Positions 20,880-33,100 of a stretch of 35,441 bases of DNA are shown here, one piece after another (position 1 is the first letter of the stretch; each line of letters begins with the position of its first letter). The notes beneath the pieces are model-generated. The model had not been told where the DNA came from, did not search any database, and worked only from the letters and a program-made list of their open reading frames with translations. The translations under genes and the position numbers were made by a program. Origin of the DNA: Phytophthora quininea (taxonomy: Eukaryota; Oomycota; Peronosporomycetes; Peronosporales; Peronosporaceae); the NCBI GenBank assembly GCA_011947345.1, contig JAAVTG010000085.1, positions 1-35,441 on the forward strand. Reading direction: 5' to 3'.

Positions 20880-22846
20880 TCAACTCCGTCCAGGTTTCCT
20901 ACGCTCCCGCTGCGCTGCGAAGAAACCGTTGCTGTCGAGCAGGAACAGCAAGTCGCGCGACTCGGATATCTGCAGCACGCTGTAGAGAAACTCGAACCGC
21001 TTGTGGAAGTCCTGGTCCAGCAATGCTATGCGATCCGCGGACAGATTGCTTCCACCGTCGGTGACGCTATCCTGCTGCAGCACGTACTCAGAAAACTGCC
21101 AACAGCAACCAAGCAGCTCGTCGAGTGCTGAAGTGACGGTCTTTGTGTGCACGTAGCAGCTCTTGACAAGGCTCGCAACAAGCGTCTCATGCACTCGCTT
21201 GGCGCGGTCGAAGTCGCTGGCAGACTCGATCTCAGCCACGCACTTCTTGAACTTGCTCTCGATCACAAACACCTGGAAGTGCAGCTCTAGTGTGCGCACC
21301 ACGAAGCTCATGCGGATGCGGAGCGCACTCGCAGCAACTGACGCACCTTTCTTGGCGTTTGACCGCAGAGCCTTGCTCTTCCATGCCAATTCCAACGCGT
21401 GGGCCACTCGCTTCAGGCGAAAACAAAATTGAAACAAAGTTGCATACGAGCGCAGCAAGTCAGGCGTGACAAGTAGCTGCAGTGGCCATTGCACAGCACA
21501 GCGCAGGCTCAATCCGTCCCAGAGCTCGCGCGGTGTCTTCTCCGTGTTGTCTAACGATTGCAATTGGAGCTGGAGCAACATGCATACATCATTAGACAAA
21601 GACACCAGTATTTTTTTTTGCTAAACACCATCGAACGTACCTGCACGTTGAAATCTCGGCTCCACGGTTCATTGCTCGACGTAAACTCTCGAAGGACCTC
21701 TCTCCAGACCCCATAGTTAACGTCCTCTTCAGATTTTGCCGAGGGTTTAGTAAGCATCATGTCAAAACTTCTCTCGATGAATGCTTGAAACACTTCCCCG
21801 CGCGACAGCAAGAAGAAGCCCTTCAGCACATGCAGGTATCTTACAAAATCCGACTTGACCACCACTTCTTCGTGCAGTCGGCTCGCTACATGTCGGCGCA
21901 CTTTCTCCACTGCATGCTCCACTGTCACCACTTCAAACACCGGATGCTGCGCTAGTTCCGACATGGACACAATGATATCCTGCACTTCGCGGGGTGAGAA
22001 TTGGTCTGCACGGGTCAAAACGTACACTGCTTTGCCAATCACAAGCACACTCTCAGCCACAGTAGTGGGGAAGTAATCCAACGGCACAGCTTCCAAGTCC
22101 ACAGAAAACTGCTGATACCACAGTACGGGATCATCCTGCGCTAGCATCGTCGTGTCCGTAGCATTTCCAGCCAGCTTCTTGATGAAAAACTCACCATGGG
22201 GATCAACAGTCTCTCCGTAGATCATCCACGACATCATTTGCTTGAATAAAACTCTACAGCCACACCGACAATAGAAATCTTTACACAATTGCCTCCAAAT
22301 GATAAAACACACAAAGATCTCCATCACTTACCTATGGCATGCATACAGCATCTCCTGCATGCACTTCCTGACTCTTGGGAAGCCTGAGCTTGTGCTCCGA
22401 TGCACTATAGTCAACAATTTAGCTCCTTTAATACAGTCCCCAGTCTGCGGCATTGCAGTTCGCTGAAGTTTCGCCACCAGCGTGCAGACCTCCGGCAGCA
22501 GCTCCAGGAACTCCTCGAGCTCGAACATGAAGTTGGACAGTGGGAAGACGCTGCTGCTGCGCAGCGTCTTGGCCTCCAGCTCCACCACTGCGTTGGCATA
22601 GCGCTGCAGTAAGCGCTCGACGGCTTGGGCCAGCGCGTGGATATAAAGACTGGGCAGTCTCCAGGCCTCCTTGGAGAACTGGTCCAGCACGGAGAAGCAA
22701 AAACCGAGACGTAGCAGACGGTTGATCACGCTCTTCTGCGCCTGGGATAGGAAGGAGACGTCGCTGCGCACGAAGAAGCCATCGCCGCGGCGCTCGATGA
22801 CGTCGCCCGTGTGCCCCAGCAGCGCCAGGAACAGCTCGTGATGCAT
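20880..22846 (-). CDS. gamma-tubulin complex component 4 (GCP4)
   Basis: Three exons: 22846-22332, 22253-21641 and 21569-20880, 605 residues; all phases fit without correction. The N-terminus MHHELFLALLGHTGDV and the junction RKCMQEMLYACHR/VLFKQM followed by SWMIYGETVDPHGEFFIKK match GCP4 (grip1 region), as does the N-terminal FLSQAQKSVINRLLRLG. The grip2/C-terminal half includes LLRSYATLFQFCFRLKRVAH and LHFQVFVIESKFKK, the gamma-tubulin-binding part of the family. GCP4 is a subunit of the gamma-tubulin ring complex that nucleates microtubules at the centrosome or basal body. The introns are 78 bp (GTAAGT...TGTAG) and 71 bp (GTACGT...CTCCAG). The protein is slightly shorter than the human one (667). 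Assignment to GCP4 over GCP5/6 rests on N-terminal similarity and small size. Confidence 0.9.
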
Positions 22847-22916
22847 TGGCGATAAAACCAGCAATTATTGGATTAAATGTTTATAGTTTTCTAGCTAGGC
22901 TTCAAGGTCGAAGATC
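22847..22916. promoter_or_regulatory. 70-bp shared promoter between GCP4 and TMEM128
   Basis: The start codons of two divergent genes are only 70 bp apart, and the gap is AT-rich. Transcription of both must start within or overlapping this interval. No perfect initiator is seen; AACATTTAATCC on the minus strand is the best candidate. Confidence 0.6.
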
Positions 22917-23483
22917 ATGGCGGCTCGCGGTCGTGTCTATCAGCGTGTACCTCCGGCGCATGTGGACGGCGACGACAGCGATGCGTCTGATAGTGACGAC
23001 GGACAGCACGAGCATCGCGTCAGTCGCTCGCAGCGGGCAGCACTCTGGAGCACACGCCTGCACGCGTTCCTATGGGTGGCGGCTGCTGGCCTCGTAGCTT
23101 ACGGAACCGATTTCTTCCGAGTCATCTTCACGGATCCGCGCATCAATCGGTAGGGCAGTCGCAGCCTGTGGACTAGTGCGATTAACTCTGACAACGAAGC
23201 TATGACCGTCAGAGGTTTCTTCCAAGTGGCGTTGGTCTGCACGGGCATCAACATCTGCATCACTGCGTATCTAGCCATCTACCTGCCCTACATCAAGCGC
23301 ATCGAGCTCGAGTGGAGCGTCTACTGCCCTCGCATGATCCCCACCGCCACGATCGTGGGTGTGTTGGCGGCGTTCTGCTACATCTGCGCCTTCTGGCCGG
23401 TGTGGGGATTGCTCACGCCTGGACTCCTGGCGCTGTTCTTCATCGGTTCCCTTATGACAGCACATTTCCTGCCCGCTATCTAG
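22917..23483 (+). CDS. TMEM128-like four-pass membrane protein
   Basis: Exons 22917-23149 and 23213-23483 (63-bp intron GTAGGG...GTCAG) give 167 residues, near the human TMEM128 length of 165. Four hydrophobic segments are visible: LHAFLWVAAAGLVAYGTDFF, a segment around VALVCTGINICITAYLAIYL, a segment around MIPTATIVGVLAAFCYICAF, and a segment around LLTPGLLALFFIGSLMTAHF. The motifs RLHAFLWV, YGTDFF, and FWPVWGLLTP follow the family order (RLHAFFWV, YYVDFF and WHVWSFFTP in animals). The first 45 residues are acidic, Asp/Ser-rich and cytosolic-looking. TMEM128 is an ER membrane protein of poorly known function. Confidence 0.85.
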
Positions 23484-23568
23484 TAGCGACAACATACTCG
23501 CCAGCAAAACACGTAGTGGTAAAAGAGATAAATAAAAACCGTTTAGCAGCGGCGAATCTCCTGCCGAG

Positions 23569-24443
23569 TTAACGCAGCACACGGTCGCAGCCACAGTCGA
23601 CGCATTTAATGCAGAGCACATCAGCTGCGTCAACATCTGCCGACTTCATCTTCGTGAACGTCGGGTCAGACAGACACGAGTCACTGCAAACAAACGAAAT
23701 GCATAAGTCTCGCTTCAGTTCTCCACAACTAGACAGCCAAATCTCACCGGTGCGTCATGAACGCTGCTACCACTTTATCTTGAAGTCTTCCAGCACTCCG
23801 TGGTACACGTACTGCAAAGCACACAATCAGAATAACCCGGTTAGTTGTTTTAGCATCTTCAGCGGCAAGGAACGTCACGCACCGTGACGTGGAACGTGAA
23901 GTCGCAGCTGCACGAGACGTAGGGCAGCGTGTCTGCTCTCTCTGGAGCGTGTTCTCTCAAATAACTGGTCTTGCAGATGGGGCACAGCACCGAGATAGCG
24001 CCAATGTCTTCCAAATCGCCATAGTCCTCCACAGTTCCTTCTTCCAGATCCATCCCAGCCAGCATGGCCTCCAGCTCGGCGTCCTCCTGCTCCTGCATGT
24101 GCTGCGCCAATAGTTCGTCGTCTTGGGTGCTGTCCTCCTCCTGCAGAGCGTCCTCCAGCGCATGGACAATTTCCAGATAGTCGTCCTCCCTCAGTTTCCC
24201 CATGAGCAGCAGATCATCCACCGAGACCGCGGCGTCCTCCCGCTGCTGCTGCTGCTCGCGCGCCACCAATTGCTGCATCTCTTCCGAGACGCTGCGGGCA
24301 TCGGGGCGTCTCAGTCTGGCCAGAAGCTGACCGCGGTCCTGTTTGAGACGCTGTAAACAGCGCTGCCGTAGCTGGGCCTTCCACGCCGGCGGAGACAGCG
24401 ACTGGCGCTTGAGCGGCGACCGATGCTGGCGGGGCTCGGGCAT
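23569..24443 (-). CDS. RPA-interacting protein (RPAIN/RIP-like)
   Basis: Exons 24443-23883, 23811-23748 and 23683-23569, about 246 residues. The N-terminus has the family pattern PPAWKAQLRQRCLQRLKQDR. The middle is strongly acidic and coiled (DALQEEDSTQDDELLAQHM, LEAMLAGMDLEEG). The C-terminal half is a Cys-rich zinc-binding region: LCPICKTSYL, SCSCDFTFHV, DSCLSDPTF and CIKCVDCGC. RPAIN binds replication protein A and helps its nuclear import. Exon 2 needs one additional base near 23778-23781 to run VLEDFK(x)KVVAAFMTH into exon 3; the phases then fit exactly. Without it the frame stops at 23767-23769. The start ATG is the one directly before PEPRQHRSPLKRQ. It is divergent from the IQ protein gene, 141 bp away, and converges with TMEM128. 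Confidence 0.85.
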
Positions 24444-24584
24444 CGCGGTCACTTTCGGGTTTTGGCGGGAGACTGGCTTTGAAAACGCGCTAAGTACGAC
24501 AAGTACGTCAGCATTGGACAAAACTGTTTTATGATATTCTTAGCAACTATGTATGTACAGTAGCAAGTGGTTGCCCACACTACC
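24444..24584. promoter_or_regulatory. 141-bp shared promoter region between RPAIN and IQ-protein genes
   Basis: Divergent start codons lie 141 bp apart. The plus strand contains CAGCATTGGACAAAACTG, a weak initiator-like site. Both promoters must be packed here. Confidence 0.5.
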
Positions 24585-27160
24585 ATGACGCTGACTCATG
24601 CAGGACCAACGCCAGCTCCTCCGTCAACGAAGCCTGCTGCAACTGCGCACCACTGTGCCGGCAAGCGATTTACAGTGCGAGATGGATTCCACCTCAAGAC
24701 GCGCAACGCCGAAGCGCAGGCCGTCATTGACGCGCAGCTCAGTTCGCGTGAAGACGCGCCCGAGACGACAGAAGACCCAGAGAATGGAGAGGCTTTACCG
24801 GGACCCTCTAAGGAAGAGATTCCTTCCAAGTTATCGTCATCTCGACAGGCCACGACAACAAACAACAACCATCTGGACCATGACGCTGAAAGGGAGGAGA
24901 GGAGCAAACCAGCGCTGCAATGGCTGTACTGGATCAGCTTCACGGGGACATCACCAAATGCAGTCGTGGTAAAGTTCGTGCTGCTCTCCAAGCGCCATCA
25001 AAGTGGCTAATCTATCGCCACCGCCCAAGCGAAACGCTGCATCGCAAACAACTGAAGGCAGACAAATTACTTCACGAAATGCTTCAAGCGCCCCAGGAAC
25101 AAATTCAACTTGATGTGAAGCCGGATGAAGTGAGAGCGCCGAGGCGACCTCGATGTCAGTCAACGCTGGGGTCAACATATAGTGAACGTGTCGCGGCAGC
25201 CCGACCTGCAAAGCGCCCATCGCACGACCTGAAACAGCACTACCAGCGAATGCAGTTACAGCCACTCACTGAAACCGAGCGTGGTCTCTTAAGAAGCCGA
25301 GAAGATAACAACAGGGCTGTCGACAAGCTCCTCGTTTCTCTCTTTCATCCGTCAAATACGCCGTCCACTTCGGTGGGAGCACCGACGCCGTTCGCGCCTG
25401 CTGTAAAACCCACAACTCCGTCAACAAAGTATTCGACTCGCCGAAGTGTAATACGCCACGAGACGGCAGTGGCTCTGCGCTCTCGCAACTTGGTTTCACG
25501 CATGAATGAGCTGCGCAGCTTGCCGCAACTGTTGGAGCAGATGGAATCTCTCCAGCTCTGGAAGAAGCAGCAGCATATACTGGAGCACGGAGTGGATCTT
25601 GTTGCGAGGAACCGAGCGAATGCAAATATGGCTGTCGTGCAGAAGCCGTCACAAACGCCGTTGCTACCTTCAGCCACAGATCATAAGATCCACCAAGCAA
25701 GCAAGCGCAAGCAAGAGTTTGATGCGGCACAGGAAGAACGAGTGCGCCGCATCGTAGTTCGCTGGCAAACACGTCGGGAGCAACGCGCAGAGGAACAACG
25801 TCGGACCCACATTCAAAGCCAATGGCTTTTACTTGTGACGATTGCTGAGAGCTCGAAGAATTGGCTGACGAGATTTCACGAGTTCCGTCAAAAACGTAGC
25901 GCGCTTGTGCGAATCTCGATGGCAAGACGTCTGCAACGATATTGGCGGCTGAGAATAATGGCGAAGCGAAACTTGCTAAGTTTTGCGGCGAGTACACCAC
26001 TGTCGTCGGCATTCTTCCGCATGCCTGTGGTGGTACAGTCGGTGATAAAATTGCAGCAAAGCATACGCAAATGGGTCGCAAGGAAGCACCACAACGATAA
26101 AAGTGAAGCAGTCGCTTTGATCGTCACTGCATGGTTTGAGTTCCAAGACGTCAAGTTCCGGCGCATTATTTTGCGCTTCCGTAAGCGTGTCCGGGATTTC
26201 CAAGTCATGTGGCGCGCATGGCGATCCATCACCGCAGCGCGGATCAAGTTGTTGCTACTTGTGTGGGCCAAGCTCGAACGCAAAATCAAACGACGCCATG
26301 GTATTGCTGCAGCTCACTCATTGGTTAGCCTTGATCCCAGCATGGTAACGGACGTCCTCCACATGAATAGTGGCGATGAAGGGACGTCCGTCCGTGGAGT
26401 GACAGTCCTCGACATGCTTCAACGCACTGCAGCAGAGCGGCCATTGAGTCAACAACAGAAGCAACTGGAATATATGCACCGACATTTCCGCAACGGTGGT
26501 GCTGTTCACATGCCAATCAACGCGGTTTCGCCTAGTTCGTTGTCTAGTTCAACGTCGCCGACGGTGAGCTTTCAGCCTTCGCCGCCGGCTCCTCGAAGGC
26601 TCAAAGGCCCGGAAAATGCTCACGTTCAACAGGACCTCCACCTTAAGCACAGCATGGGGAAGAATTCCAGCTCGTTATGTACGACGTACACGACGCGCCG
26701 AAACCTGTCCGAAGTCACGTCACCGTCGAGGCCTGTCCACGGAGTTGCCTCGAGTATCGCGTTTCAAAACTTACCAATCAAGAGCCCCAAGTCGCCTCGA
26801 CCGAACTCGCTGCAACAGCAGCAACTCGCTGCTCCGTTGTCTGCAACTAATGTGCCGGTACCGCCGGCAACCAAGAACGTGCCACACCAGTTGAAAGTGG
26901 CGCTGCTACGGAAGCTGCTATCGGACAAACGCAAGCAATATTCTGACGATCGCGACCGTGGACGCGAGGCCTGGAATGCAGCTCGAAAGCAGATGCGAAC
27001 TGAAGCTTTCCGCTACGACGTGCTCGATGAGATGGAGGCCTTCCAGCAGCTGCAGGCCAAGTATGCCACCTTCTTGCTGCTGCACAGTATATCCGAGACC
27101 GAGATAGTGCGCCTCATCCTGCACGCGCAGGGAAATGTAAATGCCGAATCTAAACACTAA
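24585..27160 (+). CDS. basic coiled-coil protein with IQ-like calmodulin-binding motifs
   Basis: The N-terminal frame (24585-about 24892) and the long frame (about 24890-27160) join if one G is added to the GGG at 24892-24894; together they give about 858 residues. The N-terminus is Pro/Thr-rich with a KRFTVRDGFHLKTRNAEAQ segment. The centre (residues roughly 340-580) is very rich in Arg, Lys, Gln and Trp, with repeated helical IQ-like elements: MARRLQRYWRLRIMAKR, KLQQSIRKWVARKHH and WRAWRSITAARIKLL. Such motifs bind calmodulin or light chains. The C-terminal 250 residues are Ser/Pro-rich, then helical (KVALLRKLLSDKRKQY). I do not recognise a named orthologue. Ciliary or cytoskeletal roles are common for such proteins but are not shown here. 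Its stop codon overlaps that of the opposite gene. Confidence 0.78.
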
Positions 27161-30100
27161 ACAGTCTTTAACAGGTCTCGAAGGATCAGAGCGCTAATCC
27201 TTTCTACCAATTGTTCTTCGTTCCTTTCGACGATGCCAATTCGGCAGCCAAGCTCACGATCTACGCAAACCTGGCATGTCGTCCGCATAACCTCGTCAAC
27301 CGTCACAGCAAGTAACTCATCTGCCAAGTCGCACACCTGTTTAAGAACCGCAGCGTCGTGTCTTTCTGCGCTGCCATCCCTCTTAATTCCATTGTCATCA
27401 CCTACCGGCGTTTTACAGTCAACTAAGGTGGAGATTTCGTCCATGCTGCTAGAGTTTCCACATTCATTAGCTTGGGCCTGCTCCACGTGTTCGAACCCTG
27501 CTAGCAAGTCCGTTTCGCTCCTTTCGACGATGCCAATTCGGCAGCCAAGCTCACGATCTACGCAAACCTGGCATGTCGCCCGTATAACCTCGTCAACCGT
27601 CACAGCAAGTAACTCATCTGCCAAGTCGCACACCTGTTTAAGAACCGCAGCGTCGTGTCTTTCTGCGCTGCCATCCCTCTTAATTCCATTGTCATCACCT
27701 ACCGGCGTTTTACAGTCAACTAAGGTGGAGATTTCGTCCATGCTGCTAGAGTTTCCACATTCATTAGCTTGGGCCTGCTCCACGTGTTCGAACCCTGCTA
27801 GCAAGTCCGTTTCGCTCCTTTCGACGATGCCAATTCGGCAGCCAAGCTCACGATCTACGCAAACCTGGCATGTCGCCCGTATAACCTCGTCAACCGTCAC
27901 AGCAAGTAACTCATCTGGCACAGTCTCTCTAATTCCAGCACGCTCCTGCTTCTCCTCGGTCTGCACAGGGTCGTCCCTCAGGCGTCCCCGTGCTGCTGCT
28001 ACAGTTGCTGCTTCATCCGGTATGGTGTTGTGCTGGACACTGGCATCCAGCTGAAAACGGACGGGCGACGACGGCGTGTCCACCAGCAGGACCGCCGTGG
28101 TTGCTGCATCAGCCCGCTGGGGGATCTGTCTGAGCAGCACCATCCCTCAGGGCGTCCTGCTGCTGCTGCAGTTGCTGCTTCATCCGGTGTGGAGTCGTGC
28201 TGGACACTAGCATCCAGCTGAAAACGGACGGGCGACGACGGCGTGTCCACCAGCAGGACCGCCGTGGTTGCTGCATCAGCCCGCTGGGGGATCTGTCTGA
28301 GCAGCACCATCCCTCAGGCGTCCTCGTGCTGCTGCTGCTGCAGTTGCTGCTTCATCCGGTGTGGAGTCGTGCTGGACACTAGCATCCAGCTGAAAACGGA
28401 CGGGCGACGACGGCGTGTCCACCAGCAGGACCGCCGTGGTTGCTGCATCAGCCCGCTGGGGGATCTGTCTGAGCAGCACCATCCCTCAGGCGTCCTCGTG
28501 CTGCTGCTGCTGCAGTTGCTGCTTCATCCGGTGTGGAGTCGTGCTGGACACTAGCATCCAGCTGAAAACGGACGGGCGACGACGGCGTGTCCACCAGCAG
28601 GACCGCCGTGGTTGCTGCATCAGCCCGCTGGGGATCTGTCTGAGCAGCACCATCCCTCAGGCGTCCTCGTGCTGCTGCTGCTGCAGTTGCTGCTTCATCC
28701 GGTGTGGAGTCGTGCTGGACACTAGCATCCAGCTGAAAACGGACGGGCGACGACGGCGTGTCCACCAGCAGGACCGCCGTGGTTGCTGCATCAGCCCGCT
28801 GGGGATCTGTCTGAGCAGCACCATCCCTCAGGCGTCCTCGTGCTGCTGCTGCAGTTGCTGCTTCATCCGGTGTGGAGTCGTGCTGGACACTAGCATCCAG
28901 CTGAAAACGGACGGGCGACGACGGCGTGTCCACCAGCAGGACCGCCGTGGTTGCTGCATCAGCCCGCTGGGGGATCTGTCTGAGCAGCACCATCCCTCAG
29001 GCGTCCTCGTGCTGCTGCTGCAGTTGCTGCTTCATCCGGTGTGGAGTCGTGCTGGACACTAGCATCCAGCTGAAAACGGACGGGCGACGACGGCGTGTCC
29101 ACCAGCAGGACCGCCGTGGTTGCTGCATCAGCCCGCTGGGGGATCTGTCTGAGCAGCACCATCCCTCAGGCGTCCTCGTGCTGCTGCTGCTGCAGTTGCT
29201 GCTTCATCCGGTGTGGAGTCGTGCTGGACACTAGCATCCAGCTGAAAACGGACGGGCGACGACGGCGTGTCCACCAGCAGGACCGCCGTGGTTGCTGCAT
29301 CAGCCCGCTGGGGGATCTGTCTGAGCAGCACCATCCCTCAGGCGTCCTCGTGCTGCTGCTGCTGCAGTTGCTGCTTCATCCGGTGTGGAGTCGTGCTGGA
29401 CACTAGCATCCAGCTGAAAACGGACGGGCGACGACGGCGTGTCCACCAGCAGGACCGCCGTGGTTGCTGCATCAGCCCGCTGGGGGATCTGTCTGAGCAG
29501 CACCATCCCTCAGGCGTCCTCGTGCTGCTGCTGCAGTTGCTGCTTCATCCGTGGAGTCGTGCTGGACACTAGCATCCAGCTGAAAACGGACGGGCGACGA
29601 CGGCGTGTCCACCAGCAGGACCGCCGTGGTTGCTGCATCAGCCCGCTCGGAGGGGTTTGTTTGAGCAGCACCATCCCTCAGGCGTCCTCGTGCTGCTGCT
29701 GCAGTTGCTGCTTCATCCGGTGTGGAGTCGTGCTGGACACTAGCATCCAGCTGAAAACGGACGGGCGACGACGGCGTGTCCACCAGCAGGACCGCCGTGG
29801 TTGCTGCATCAGCCCGCTCGGAGGGGTTTGTTTGAGCGCTGCACTCTCGCAAGTTGGCCAACTTTAATTCCTGTTGTATCGTGGCTCTTTCCACTGTGAG
29901 CTGTTCTTGTTCTAGTTGATGAATTACTTGAAGTTGGCTCAGCACATCATGCATATCACCATCAAACTTTCTTTCCAGCGTGGCGTGATCCAGAGCCAAT
30001 TGGTGGCTAGTTGCATTGTGCTGCATTTCTTCTTTGAAAGCATTTGCCACCTTAAGTGATTCAGCTTGTACAGTCTCCAATTCACGAGCATGCTCCATCA

Positions 30101-33100
30101 TCGACAACTGCATGTGCGCATCGAAAAGCGCCTCTTGGTATTCCACTGCTGCTATCATCCTTCTCGAAAGTGTTCTAGGTGAGTGAACACGTCGCGGGCT
30201 GCCACCATCATCGTCACGAAGGCTCGCCTCTCGTTGAGCCGCAATTTCAGAGTCGTCAATGAAGACATGAGGCAGCTCGTACACTGCACTGACATCATCA
30301 GTTTCGTTTACATCAGCTTGTGGGCAGATTCAGCACGAGAGATGCTCGAAGTCGCCAAAAGAGACGGCCGGTTGGCTTCAGTGCCGCTGTGCCGTGTGCT
30401 CTGCACTGACTGCAATGTGTCTTCGTCCGTCTCAGACTGCGAGTCGACATCTCGTGTTGTTTCATCGGCAAGATCCGGAGCGGAGCTATCAGCTCTACGA
30501 AGATGTTCACCCAGGACAGCCTCGATCGCCAAGTCGGTCTTCAGCAGTGCCTGTTTTTCTGCTTCTATCCGCTGCTGGAGTTCTTTTTCCTTGGCTCGTT
30601 CTAACCGCTCTTGCTGCTGCTGATACATCTGCTTGGCCACTCGATCAACCACGCTAAGAGAGTCGTCTGTCTCTCTCAGAAGCCGCATCAAACCTTCGCC
30701 GGGTCGCCGCGTTGATACTGGATTAATATCATCAAAATTGGTTACAACAGCACGTTGAGCAAAATGACCTTGCGAGCGTATCGAAGAAGTCATAATAGAC
30801 GTCAACCGCGGCGACTGCAATTCACCTTCTTCGTCGCTAGCACATCTTTCGCCGGAAATATGCACGTTCTCTTCGTCGAACTCATTGTCATCATGCTGCA
30901 CGCTGTCGATGCTCATGGAGTCTCTGGAAGGTGGCTCTTCCTCCATACCGCTCGCGTTCGACGATTGGCTAAGCAGTTCCGACACAGCCTCGCTGCTGGT
31001 ATCATCATCGTCACGAAGGCTCGCCTCTCGTTGAGCCGCAATTTCAGAGTCGTCAATGAAGACATGAGGCAGCTCGTACACTACACTGACATCATCAGTT
31101 TCGTTTACATCAGCTTGTGGGGCAGATTCAGCACGAGAGATGCTCGAAGTCGCCAAAAGAGACGGCCGGTTGGCTTCAGTGCCGCTGTGCCGTGTGCTCT
31201 GCACTGACTGCAATGTGTCTTCGTCCGTCTCAGACTGCGAGTCGACATCTCGTGTTGTTTCATCGGCAAGATCCGGAGCGGAGCTATCAGCTCTACGAAG
31301 ATGTTCACCCAGGACAGCCTCGATCGCCAAGTCGGTCTTCAGCAGTGCCTGTTTTTCTGCTTCTAACTGCAGTTGGGATTCTTCTTCTTTGGCTCGTTCT
31401 AATTGCTCCTGTTGCTGCTGATACGTTTGCTTGGCGTCAATCGGGCTAACCCCATCATCATTGGAGGCGTCATCAATCGATCGACGTTCAACCTCGTAGC
31501 CAGCATGTTCATCTGGGCTTCCAAAACCACCGGATTCAGCAGGCACTGGTTCCCTAGAGTTAACACTATTTCCCCGCCTTCGATTTTTCAATCCGCTTAG
31601 GCGTGCAGAAAGAGATGCCGCTTTTTCTCGCAGTTGAAGCAGTATCTGCATTCTGGTATCAGCATCAGAGTCTTGATCGATCGACTGGGGTTGTTCACGC
31701 GCGTTGGTTCTCTTTTCCGAAAGACGCAGATTCTTGAGCCGTGTAGCCTCCAGTGTCTTGATAGCAAAAGAAACACCAAAAAGCATTTCAGTTAGCCTAT
31801 TTGGTGTGGCAACAATAACAAATGACCTGCTATACCTTGAGCTGTTGCTGCCGTTTCTCCTGCTCACGCTGGGGGTGTTCTTTTTCTTGCAATTGAAGCA
31901 GTATCTGCATTCTGGTATCAGCATCAGAGTCTTGATCGATCGACTGGGGTTGTTCACGCGTTGGTTCTCTTTTCCGAAAGACGCAGATTCTTGAGCCGTG
32001 TAGCCTCCAGTGTCTTGATAGCAAAAGAAACACCAAAAAGCATTTCAGTTAGCCTATTTGGTGTGGCAACAATAACAAATGACCTGCTATACCTTGAGCT
32101 GTTGTTGTCGTTTCTCCTGCTCACGCTGGGACTGCTCCTTCATTCTCGCGATCTGGATCCGTCGATTGTGTTTCTGGAGCACCATGTATTCTCGCGCTAT
32201 TGCTCGTCGTTCTTCTTTCGCTTCAACTGCAGCAGAATCCGTAGTTGGTTCCGTAATAACGCGTTGCTCTGGCTTCAGCTTTAGCTTCTTCGAAAATCGA
32301 GGTGTTTTGGCTGCAGCTGTAGTTCGTTTGTTTGCGCTGTGGCCTTCAGGTGCCAAAGCTTCCTGGCCTTCTCGGGAAGGTCAGTACTTGGACGGGTACG
32401 TAGATCGGCTTCTATGCTGAATTGTCGAGGAACTGGAGGTTTTCGCTGGGCAGTCATACGCTCGGTCTTTGCGCGGTCTTCATTCAGTTTTCTTGTGCGA
32501 CTGTTGGCTCGCGCCGTCACGGCCTTCCTTTGATTCTGCAGCCGTATTGCTTCTGACATCTCCTGGACCCGTTGTTTTCGCTGTTGCTGCTCTTCTTGGT
32601 GTCGTTGCTTTTCGGTTTGCTGTTTTCGAGGATCTGAAGATCGGTGCGTCCTGGCAACCGTCTGTTGTTGCTCATCTTGATCTCGCTGTTTCTCGGTTTG
32701 TGGTCTTCGAAGACCTGAAGATCGGTGCGTCCTGGCAACCGTCTGTTGTTGCTCTTCCCGATCTCGATGTTTCTCGGTTTGTGGTCTTCGAAGACCTGAA
32801 GATCGGTGCGTCCTGGCAGCCGTTTGTTGTTGCTCTTCCCGATCTCGATGTTTCTCGGTTTGCTGTTTTCGAGGACCTGAGGCAGCTGGCGTCTCAACCT
32901 TGTAGAACTTCGTTCTGGTGTGGAATGGAACTACTCGCTACAACCAAAAGATGGTAATTTCGTTGACAGTATCACAAATACAAGTAAGCACCTACTTACA
33001 AGCGGTGATCGAGCTTCAAGCGGTGTCGGAAGCAACCCAGAGCTGAACACGGTCGGTACGGATCGCCCGGAGCCTCCAACACGCACTTCCCCATCTGCAG

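Noticed and set aside
27233..28054. Ser/Thr-rich plus-strand open frame over the 297-bp repeats
   Set aside because: A shadow frame: the minus frame is continuous with the rest of the repeat protein through the repeats. The plus frame has no start context or partner.
28243..29572. Plus-strand open frames with Cys-rich runs over the minisatellite
   Set aside because: The Cys runs come from CTG repeats read out of frame. The minus-strand unit (VDTPSSPVRFQLDASV) has normal composition and joins coding sequence on both sides.
27976..29838. Regular repeats as a possible CRISPR array or satellite
   Set aside because: Units are about 170 bp, with no short repeats separated by unique spacers. They are coding and eukaryotic in context.
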